A stretch of 64,000 bases of DNA from positions 39,775,366 to 39,839,365 of the forward strand of contig CAIIXF020000001.1 of assembly GCA_903813345.2 (NCBI GenBank). Direction: 5' to 3'. The notes under the pieces are model-generated. The model was not told the DNA's origin. It was given only the letters and a program-made list of their open reading frames with translations, and did not search any database. A program made the position numbers and the translations under genes. This DNA is from Owenia fusiformis (taxonomy: Eukaryota > Annelida > Polychaeta > Sabellida > Oweniidae). This document shows, piece after piece, positions 55,501 to 64,000 of this stretch. Position 1 is the first letter of the stretch, and each line of letters begins with the position of its first letter.

Positions 55501-58500
55501 CTTGGCAAGAATTTTGTAAAAGATGCACCTATTGCTATTAATAAGGATGGTGAATGATTCAAACAAACAGCCATGCAACTTTCTCTGGAATCAGATATAC
55601 CTGATAGTTTTCTTTCTTCCCACATGTTTATTCTAAAGTTCAAGCCTTTATCAACCATTAAGAAATAAGTATTCCCCAACTGTAGATTATACATTATAAG
55701 TGTCTTGCAACCTTGAATAAAAATCCCTTTGACCACCAATTTATTCAAAACAAAAAAAAACATCCGTTTATGGAAAAGCTGTCTATGTAGACTGCTCTAT
55801 GAACATGCTAGCAGTCCAGTATACAGTAAGATGGTACAAACAGGCATGTTACTTTGTTAGTTCAGCAAATTGATGAGTAATAATAGAAATTGCATTGTGA
55901 AAAAGACAATGAAGGAAGAATATGTTTACTTCCTTCTGCATGACTTGTATTATATTCTACTTATTAAAATAACTGAAATATGCTGTTAAAAAGTGAAGCA
56001 TAAAACAAAACTTTGATTAGTACATGTGAAGTTTATGTTGTATCTGAATAGACTTACCTCTGTGAAACTAAAGAATAGTCCTATACCCCCAGTTATTTTT
56101 AATGCTGAATCCATGTGTTTTTCTAGTTTATTCCAACACTGGCTACAAGGACAATTTAAATCTGTTGTGGTTTCATTTTTACCAGAGCAACATTTGGCGT
56201 CACTGCTTTTGCAACAATCTGCCTGGAATAAAGGATGCAATAAAAATGTTAATTTCTAATTCAGATACAAGAAACAGTTTGAACAAATCTATATGACTTA
56301 TTTGGATAATTGCAACTCCCAGAAAATATGAGGAATTATCTGCACAATAATTAGAACTAAAATCTAAAGTCTACTTCCTAAAATAATTATAGTTCTGATA
56401 TACACTAGACAAAAAGCCACCCTCTAATTATGTCACATTTCATTTAATCAGACAGATTCTTTAATTTAATGACTGTTGAAGGTTTAATGGTTTATTCACA
56501 ACATGTAAGTCACCCCTTCCTCTTATATTATCTCTATTACAATCAATTATTTATTTATTATAGAGAATGTAAGAGATTGGGACAAGGGCGTTACAATACC
56601 CGGGAATTTATCGGTTCGTGCAGTACTTGTTTGTGATAGCGCCCTCTGTAGGTCACTGTGCTTATAGCCTACAGTAATACGGGGTAGGATATCGGGAATT
56701 CGGTCAGTTTCTATCCGTCGATTTCGCTATGAATTGAAGCAAGTGTGACCACTTTATCCACTTAAACAATTTGATAATTGATTAAATATTTAAACAAAAT
56801 CGATAAACACGTTATACACTTCCTATCTCCTTAGAAATTAGCATGTATTTATGGATTGTGTTTTCGAACAAGGCTCGACCCAAACCAATAGGGAAATCCT
56901 TATGCTAATTAGTATGACGTCATATTTTCCTGGGGAATCCTAGATTTCAAAGCCTCAGTCTGTTATTGTGTCAAATGTAAACGCTCTTTTGCAGACAGAA
57001 AATTGACAGATTAGCTTTTAACTTTCAGCTTTGATGTTTAAATAATCTGTATTTCTACCGGACTTCTTGCTGAATATCATATAATGTTATAACTTGATTT
57101 GGATCATTGCCTGATTGCTCATTCTGAAATTTTGATTGTGATTCATGATTGATTGGCAAGTAAAATAATTCCTATTGTTTTCCAGCGAAGTCAAAATGTT
57201 ACAGCATGAGTTATAATGTCGAGTTTGCATCATGTTAAATTCTGCTAGTGATTAGAAGTCCATGCACAAGCATACACATAAGAGACAAACACACCCAGGC
57301 TCCAGGCCGTGGAGTGGAAATATAAAACTATTTAAGGCACAAACTGGTATTAATAGACCGATATGTAGTGTCTGCCATGTATTGAAGGTAAACCAATCTG
57401 CATTATTAATGTTTCTTCTATCAATACATGGATTGTGCAATGGAAAAGCAATGGCACAATCAAAAATGTGCATATCAATCGTGAATATCTCTCGGTTCAA
57501 AGCTTATTTCCAACAGAATCGTGTCAAAATATGTGTCTGAGTAACAGTTATACATTATAAGATCGCAAACTCTTACCAATTATCAGCCGAATGGCTCATT
57601 TTCAACGAAATGTCCTTAAGACAACAGCCCTGGGTCGCGCCTGAGACCAAAAACTATTTCAAATAGCCCTCCCCTAATTATATTGGATAATCACATTTAT
57701 GCGTGCGCGCGCAGCTCATCCACTGAACGAAACGCCACTTCCCGCTGAAATCACCGGGTATTGATCTTTCCCTTGATTGGGATGACTTACTCCCATGATT
57801 CACAACTAGCTCACTCACCACATTGCCACATTTTGGATGCCCCATTGGTTCATCAATTAAATTTTGTTCTTTAAAACCGCAACAATCAAATGTTTTCTGT
57901 ACTTCTGTTTTCATCGAAACTGAGGATTTCATCCAACCCTGGGTTGCAATATTTTCTTGCTGCACTGTGTTGACAGCCAGACAAGCACATGCTATTGCAA
58001 ATTGTATGAGGAATAATAGGAATAGGATGATCATATACTAATAAAATGTTAAGGAATATAATAGCAACTTCTGCATTGTACATCCAAAAATTAATTGTAA
58101 ATACCATTTTTATATACCTACATGTAACATAATATAAGTGCTTTCTTTCATTTGTAGTCTAGATGTCATTTTAAGTATTTCTGTTAAACCGCACCATATA
58201 CCCACTAGGGTGTCCAGCGGATTGTTTTTAGAGTGTATATTATATAAGAATTATGAAATAAATAAATTGCATTGAAAAAAAATTGAAAAACTGCCAACTA
58301 GAACAGTGGCCTTATATTAACTGCCAACTAGAACAGTGGCCTTATATTAACTGCCAACTAGAACATTGGCCTTATATCAACTGCCAACTAGAACATTGGC
58401 CTTGTATCAACTGCCAACTAGAACATTGGCCTTGTATCAACTGCCAACTAGAACATTGGCCTTGTATCAACTGCCAACTAGAACATTGGCCTTATATCAA

Positions 58501-59294
58501 CTGCCAGCTAGAACATTGGCCTTATATCAACTGCCAACTAGAACATTGGCCTTATATCAACTGCCAGCTAGAACATTGGCCTTGTATCAATTGCCAACTA
58601 GAACATTGGCCTTATATCAACTGCCAACTAGAACATTGGCCTTGTATCAACTGCCAACTAGAACATTGGCCTTATATCAACTGCCAGCTAGAACATTGGC
58701 CTTGTATCAATTGCCAACTAGAACATTGGCCTTATATCAACTGCCAACTAGAACATTGGCCTTATATCAACTGCCAACTAGAACATTGGCCTTATGTCAA
58801 CTGCCAACTAGAACATTGGCCTTATATTAACTGCCAACTAGAACATTGGCCTTATATCAACTGCCAGCTAGAACATTGGCCTTGTATCAATTGCCAACTA
58901 GAAAATTGGCCTTATATCAACTGCCAACTAGAACATTGGCCTTATATTAACTGCCAACTAGAACATTGGCCTTATATCAACTGCCAGCTAGAACATTGGC
59001 CTTGTATCAATTGCCAACTAGAAAATTGGCCTTATATCAACATCTACATGTAAAATTGAACATTTGAACACTGAACTAACCAGATAACAAATGATTTTTT
59101 CTACATTTTGTATTTGGAAAGGATACAAAAAAGAGTAAGACTTGATGGTGTTTTACAGCTCCTACCAGCCCAATGATAGCTACCAATAGAAGGAATACTC
59201 CACAGGCTATGACACCACCTATCACTGTTATATCTGTAACTATAGCAACTGCACGTGCTGTGGCAGCAACACCTATCAGGATAAAGGAGACTAG
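52499..59294 (-). CDS. Tetraspanin of the TSPAN13/TSPAN31 type, 5' end outside the window
   Basis: Exons on the minus strand: 59127-59294 (TM1-TM2), 57819-58037 (TM3 and large loop), 56058-56222 (loop and TM4) and a last exon of 75 nt at either 52499-52573 or 54938-55012. All are phase 0. Landmarks: [24 protein letters not shown] joined to [20 protein letters not shown], the hallmark CCG (FDCCGF), then CGNV joined to ADCC..KCC..CPCSQCW and [11 protein letters not shown]. The C-terminus is a RNQKDP.ANPSAFL-type tail, as in TSPAN13/31. The first exon, expected to encode about 21 residues (MxCGGF..CSKN), was not found and should lie beyond 64000. The visible part gives 208 aa. Tetraspanins organise membrane protein complexes. 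Introns carry a 30-bp minisatellite and MITEs. Confidence 0.93.
53097..53571. mobile_element. 475-bp MITE between the two tetraspanin last exons
   Basis: GACCAGCAATGGTACGGCAA and TTCGCCATACCATACCTGGTC are inverted ends, extending inward to ATTATTTTAGACAGTCAT/ATGACTGTCTAAAATAAT, for arms of about 38 bp. No coding capacity. Confidence 0.88.
54938..55012 (-). CDS. Tetraspanin last exon, proximal alternative version
   Basis: 25 codons from an AG acceptor (55013-55014) to a TAA at 54938-54940, reading [20 protein letters not shown] and SAFL. Same length, phase and stop position as the distal exon 2.4 kb downstream. As recalled, this one is closer to vertebrate TSPAN13/31 tails. The two can only be alternatives because each ends in a stop codon. 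Confidence 0.92.
   Translation of the reverse strand: MLGVWLTVRFRNQKDPRANPSAFL
55169..55299. mobile_element. R2 short element, copy in a tetraspanin intron
   Basis: AGTGATCTCCCTAGCATT at the left and AATGGGGAAATCACT at the right, about 131 bp, related to 25043-25240. Confidence 0.7.
55300..56057. other. Tetraspanin intron 4, nothing recognised
   Basis: Intron between exon 4 and the proximal last exon. A 120-codon minus frame at 55401-55763 has no domain. Confidence 0.45.
56223..57818. other. Tetraspanin intron 3, nothing firm
   Basis: AT-rich intron with a GC-richer patch around 56580-56720 (GCGCCCTCTGTAGGTCACTG) and a GCGTGCGCGCGCAGC run near 57700-57716. No exon or complete transposon recognised. 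Confidence 0.5.
58291..59040. repeat. 30-bp minisatellite, 25 perfectly phased units
   Basis: CTGCCAACTAGAACATTGGC followed by CTTATATCAA repeats every 30 bp without a single indel. Variation is confined to a few sites (A/G at base 7, T/A near base 15, A/G near base 24, C/T in the tail and T/C at base 2). Because 30 is divisible by three, all frames stay open, giving [10 protein letters not shown] or [10 protein letters not shown] repeats. It lies in tetraspanin intron 2, so it is not coding. Confidence 0.97.
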
Positions 59295-59342
59295 CTGAAA
59301 ATATAAAGAAAATCATTATTGTAAAGTAATATATATGCTCAT

Positions 59343-59624
59343 TACTGTACTTCTACTTTTAATTTGGTGCAACTTATTTTGGCAGATTTGCTGTTCTGAA
59401 CATTTGAAGGCTACTTAATTTGGGGAACTCACAATGTTGAAATGTCAGGCCCGTAGCCAGAGGAGGAGCTGGGGGAGCTGAAGCTCCCCCCTTGGCCAGA
59501 AATTCTTTCAAAATCATGCAGTTTTTTACCATTCTGAGAATTTTTCGCATGATTTTTAGCCAAAATTAGAAAGAAATAGACAGCCAAATTAAAATGGCCG
59601 CTAAATTAAGTAGAAATACAGAAT
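59343..59624. mobile_element. TACTGTA-type MITE with a nested repeat
   Basis: TACTGTACTTCTACTTTTAA at the left pairs with TTAAGTAGAAATACAG at the right. Inside, 59446-59577 matches in reverse the repeat at 33490-33690 (GGCCCGTAGCCAG, AAAATCATGCAGTTTT). So one repeat has inserted into another in the intron upstream of tetraspanin exon 2. Confidence 0.72.
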
Positions 59625-62600
59625 AAACAAATTACAGTTCCAAATTATAACCATTTTTCATTGATGTCCATCCAATGCCAATGCTACTGCCGATGCTACC
59701 CAATGTCAGTCAAAAAATATTGGCTGTAACAATATGTCACATTTTCTTGGTTGAGGCATATACGCAATCAGTTGTGGATATCAAGAGTAATACAAAGAAC
59801 ATAGGACACCTTCAAAAGTACATGGAACATTTTTAGATTGTGGAACGATTATCTTGCTTAATGTGTCAACTTGAAAATGTTCAGACTCAAATTGATTCTT
59901 CTAGCCCCACCTTAACAGGTGCGCCATACTGCCATATTTGACTCATAAAATGAATATACTGTACAGGTATGCATGTTTCTGACTGCTGTTCACTTGAAAA
60001 TGTGAGACCCAGTATCTACACTCTGCATCTTACATGTAGTATGAGCTGGATGCTAAGATCCTAAACCTGTATTCTACAGCTAGTAGCTAGATGCATAATC
60101 TAATATTGGATCTTGCTAATCTGGCCGTAGCCTGATTAAAGTGGTAATTACATAGTGACATTCGAATAAACTAAATCATGAACATTATATAGAATGGAGA
60201 TGACATCTGTTTATTGATTTTTAGAATACAAATTGGATGTGGGCATAATTAGTATCTTGAAAGCCTCCAATATTATTATATAATTAGTATCACAAGTTTT
60301 GTTAAATTTGATATGCTATAATCGTCACAATGACCTTATTTTGGAAAACTCACTTTTCAATAATTTCCCTAAAATTGAATTCTACCAACTGAACTCACTC
60401 TATTGAGATTTTAAAAATAAATTTGCACTCACTTCAAAACCTAATTGCAACAACTTGAAAATGAGAAAAATCATTAAAATTACCATACTGTCACAAACTT
60501 AAGACCCACTTGGGGAAGAGACTACTACAGCTGTATTAGATACTACCTATCAGATATGAACTCAAGTGGCAAAATTAGACCTAAAAATACTTTGATTTGC
60601 CAGCATTAAGCAGTACCAGGTGAAACACTTAAAGTATTTTGCAATTTAAATTTTTGATTTACATCTGCACTTTAATCATGTTAATATGCATTTAGTATTG
60701 TCAATAAGTTTTCAGTGGGTATACTAATTTAGCCCTCAGTACTCACTTGTATGCAGATGGTATATATGTTGTATGCCAAATGAACAATCTCTGTAGCTTA
60801 AATTCGATCACTTCTTGTGTGTTTTTTGTTTAGAAATAAGACCAAAAATCCCAATTAAAATTCTGAAGTGAACAAAATGATGGGTGTTTGAATTAGAATT
60901 TTGTAATCATGACATGCCCAATGCTCATATTAGGTAGAATACTGAGATTACATTCTGCGAGCCTATCTTCCTTAAAATTCAGCTGTCATCTCAAAAATTT
61001 CTTCTCAAGCAGCACTCCTTTGTCCCTTGGTATCCATATAAAATTTGAACAGACCTGCTGTGTTCTTGGGCATCATCATGTAAAATTTGAACCAACTTTG
61101 TTCACTGGTATTTGAGCTATCAAAGATTAAGTTTTTTTACGAAAAATGGCAGCCATTATAAAATTCTTTAAAAACTCTTGTTGATCAAAGCTGCTTTGAT
61201 GCTACTAGGTATCAGCAGATAAAAGAACAGGTCCATTTAACAGACTATTGGTCCACTTAGACTTTTTCTGAAAAACTCATTCTTCCATTTACTTTTAAAA
61301 CCGATTGCAAGTTGTAGATAAACCTTTCTTCTTGAGATGTGCAATTTCAAAAAGTGGCATAAGTTCTCCTTTCTTAGAAAAATTGGCAGTAAGAACCCCT
61401 ATCACAAGGCTGTCTGAATATGGGTACACTTTATGTTTACCATCAAAATAATATCAAAACTTATCATTATATAGAATTTAATATATGGAACATATGGCAT
61501 ACAAGTATTCGGAGAAGAAAATTGACAAAATCAAGCAATGTATGTAGTTTACCTATGGAAATCTAGAAAACATTGTCATTTTTCGTTCACTTTGTTATCA
61601 AGTTTTAGCATGGTGCTCATTCCCTTTCATTGAAAAATTAACCATCAGCCCACACTCCCACAAAAAATATATTGAAACTGTATAATGCAGAGACTGTAAA
61701 GTAACTTCTCTGCAAATATCATTTTTGTGGGAGTTTGGGGTCACCACTAAAACTTAACTTTTGTGATGAAAATAAGCCTGACTGGTTTATGTTTTCAATA
61801 TGGCTGCTAACCTGGGCATACATGTACACTACATAACTGCATGTACAGATTAGGCCATCCAAAATTAATTATATGTTGGCATTCTGATGAAGAGCCTTAT
61901 ATTAAAAACTACAAAGCCTTCATTTATTTAAAGGGTTTTATATATTATTTAAGAGTGAAAATGCAATAACACATTGTGCCAAAGCAAGTAACACCTCTTG
62001 AGTTCAGATGACCTTGTTAATGAAGTTTATATACATGTAGTTTTTAATCAATCTTGGAATTCCTTTCGCTACAATATAATCCAAGATCACAATTCCCTTT
62101 GTCATTTATATACATTACAAGTAGAGAGTACATGGGGACATTTTGATTTTTCTGAAAACATAGAATTTAGTGTCATTATTATTAGAAAATATTTGAATGG
62201 CCTAAGTGTTTTTCTAAATAGGGAATAAGTAGAAATTATTTTAGGCAATCCTTTGAGTGTCATGCCATTCATACATGATGCTGCCTTATATTTTATGATA
62301 TATATTGAGAGAGGATTTCTCTGAATTATTTGTGTTTCAAATATGGTAACTGCAAATTGGCAAATAACTTTAAAAGTAAGTGTACATTCAAACATTTTAA
62401 TTTCAAATGCCAAATAAAATGCCAAATGCCAATGGGCATTTAGTAAAAGTGACCCTATAACTATTTAGAATATGGCAAACATGTTTAGAAAACTGGCGAG
62501 AAGCAATTGAAATAAGAAAATCCATTCTTTTTGAAGTGCCCTTGTGTGCATTTAATTTCAGTCATTTTATCCAAATTGCCCATGGGCATTTTAAATAATA

Positions 62601-63414
62601 ATCACATCTCAACTCTTAAAACATGCTTAGGATACTGTTAGAGTCTCAAAAGGCAACAAGAGCAATCATTTTTGAAACAAGAAAATTTAGTCCCCCTAAA
62701 AATGCCCATATCGGTATTTATTCTCAAGATTTTCAGGTAATTGCTCGTGATAATTTATTTTAAAAAAATGTATTTCTATTCACATGTCTTTTTATCAGTC
62801 ACAATCAAAATAAAGCCAATTGCTCTCATTTCTTGGATTAGAAACAGTAAAATTTTGACAAAAATAGCAACTTGACCTTTAAACCACCCTAGTGTCAAGG
62901 TCAAATGTCAAAACTCTCAGATATCACATTTTAAGTAATGAGTCATACTTCCTCTTCAATTCCATGTCAATATATACTTGTTTTGTAGGGGGGCTAAAAG
63001 AGGGGTTTACCGCCACCTGTCCTTTTAACCAAATCCATCAAATAGTATATTTGAGCTCAAAATTTACATTTTTATGAAAAATGGTGGCCATTTTGAATTG
63101 AGTGGCCATATTGAAAATTCCTTCTCGAGGAGAGGTCCTAAACACATAAGACATAAGATGGATGAACTGCTTCTCTATATCCCTTTGTTTGGTGGGAAAA
63201 TAAGAACATTGCATGTTGAAACACATGTCAAAGAAACTTGATGTCAATAAATACAAACTACATGTATTTACCTAAATCGAGCCTCTAGGTAATTCTTGGC
63301 TAGAAGTAATTTCATTTGGAACACCGTGAACCATTTGAAAAAACCTGGCCAGTGTGTTATAAATTATTATCAAATATTTTTAAAATCGCCAGATAAATAA
63401 ATCATGAACTAGAT
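59625..63414. other. Tetraspanin first intron or upstream DNA, scattered old repeats
   Basis: No supported exon. A weak R2-like copy lies at about 60390-60620. A recurrent phrase AATTCCTTCTCGAGGAGAGGTCC and variants occurs near 54375, 54590, 61000 and 63115, each in a context of ATGGCNGCCAT motifs, suggesting an old dispersed family. The missing first tetraspanin exon was looked for here and not seen. Confidence 0.5.
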
Positions 63415-63870
63415 AACGGCAACTCCGCGGAGTAGCAAATCCCAACGAACAAAATATCAATTACCGAATTCCAATCAATTATACTCATTACTTTGGTTAA
63501 AATTGAAAAAATTAGATTTTAGAATTGTGAATTCCTGCAAAGCAGCCATTTTAAATTTTCTGAGGTACAAATCTGAAAAATAATACCATAATTGTGATCT
63601 ACTCCAAAAATCCTTCAATTTGAGTATAATATAGCCATACTTTGAAGGGATCGAAAAATTATTGCGAAATTGTACATTAGACGGCCATTTTGAATTTTAC
63701 GAGGCTCGAATCGGAAAAAAGATACAATATTTGCAATCTACTCTCCGTCTACCAGTATTCGAGTTATCTTCCGGACGGACAAACGGACGGACGGACTGAC
63801 GGACGGACTGACTGACGGACGGAGGGCTTCACTATATCCCTACCGAACTTCGTTCGTTGGGATAATTATA
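63415..63870 (+). repeat. Dispersed repeat R3, copy 2, with a GGAC microsatellite
   Basis: Begins GGCAACTCCGCGGAGTAGCA, carries AATCCCAACGAAC near the left and GTTCGTTGGGAT near the right (inverted). It includes GCAGCCATTTTAAATTTTCT and GACGGCCATTTTGAATTTTA, and ends after a (GGAC)n-type tract at 63775-63826. The other copy is at 30225-30505. Confidence 0.75.
63775..63826. repeat. GGAC/GGACT microsatellite
   Basis: CGGACGGACAAACGGACGGA followed by GGACTGAC units, about 12 in total, internal to repeat R3. Confidence 0.93.
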
Positions 63871-64000
63871 ATGGAACTGGCCGGGCTCCTTAATGAGATA
63901 TTCTATGATTTCGTCAGGATTTTATCTAAAATTAAAATAAACCGCTCTAAGGAAAAAGGCGATATTCGAAATCTGGACAAAATGTTGTTATTGTCTGACA

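Noticed and set aside
58291-59040. CRISPR-like regular repeat array
   Set aside because: Units are contiguous with no spacers, and the genome is animal.
58283-59053. 256-codon frame of [10 protein letters not shown] repeats
   Set aside because: It is the 30-bp minisatellite read through inside a tetraspanin intron; other frames are equally open.
1-64000. Prokaryotic operon, phage or defence island
   Set aside because: Exon-intron genes with GT..AG junctions, animal-specific families and MITEs throughout.
59300-64000. First exon of the tetraspanin
   Set aside because: I looked on the minus strand for an ATG followed by a CGGF-like stretch and a phase 0 donor and found none; it probably lies past the window.

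Overview
The window is animal nuclear DNA, AT-rich, with small exons in long introns bounded by GT..AG sites and many short inverted-repeat transposons. Secreted lamin-tail and PAN/apple modules, a TSPAN13/31-type tetraspanin and a GGAC-bearing dispersed repeat point to a marine invertebrate, possibly lophotrochozoan. The phylum is a low-confidence inference. There is no prokaryotic, plasmid or phage organisation, and I see no CRISPR array or defence system.

Layout, left to right. 1-7160 (minus): an acid-sphingomyelinase-like phosphodiesterase (SMPDL3 type) in six exons. Its last exon lies in a 1.58 kb tandem duplication with a palindromic element at the junction, and a deleted mariner element sits in its first intron. 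7734-19728 (minus): a secreted gene that I reconstruct as lamin-tail domain, Thr-rich linker and PAN/apple domain in three phase-compatible exons. Its 7.1 kb intron carries a 4.78 kb transposon with a 6-bp target duplication, and that transposon holds a 2.8 kb strand-asymmetric pyrimidine satellite. 20-27 kb: repeats and long palindromes. 27.2-31.5 kb (plus): exon-like pieces of a decayed coiled-coil gene ending in a 33-bp minisatellite that encodes an 11-residue coiled-coil repeat. 32-38 kb: transposon relics and a small open frame split by a MITE with a perfect 7-bp target duplication. 38724-40178 (minus): a single-exon zinc-finger protein with six irregular C2H2 fingers. 42418-46804 (plus): a complete six-exon SGNH esterase, IAH1 type. 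52499-59294 and beyond the right edge (minus): a TSPAN13/31-type tetraspanin with two alternative last exons, a perfectly phased 30-bp minisatellite in one intron and several MITEs.

The genes are functionally unrelated: secreted or GPI-anchored phosphodiesterase, secreted adhesion-like protein, nuclear zinc-finger protein, esterase and membrane scaffold. What unites the region is heavy colonisation by nonautonomous DNA transposons, several lying inside or within a few bases of exons. All exon boundaries are read by eye from splice dinucleotides, reading-frame phase and remembered family patterns. None has transcript support here.
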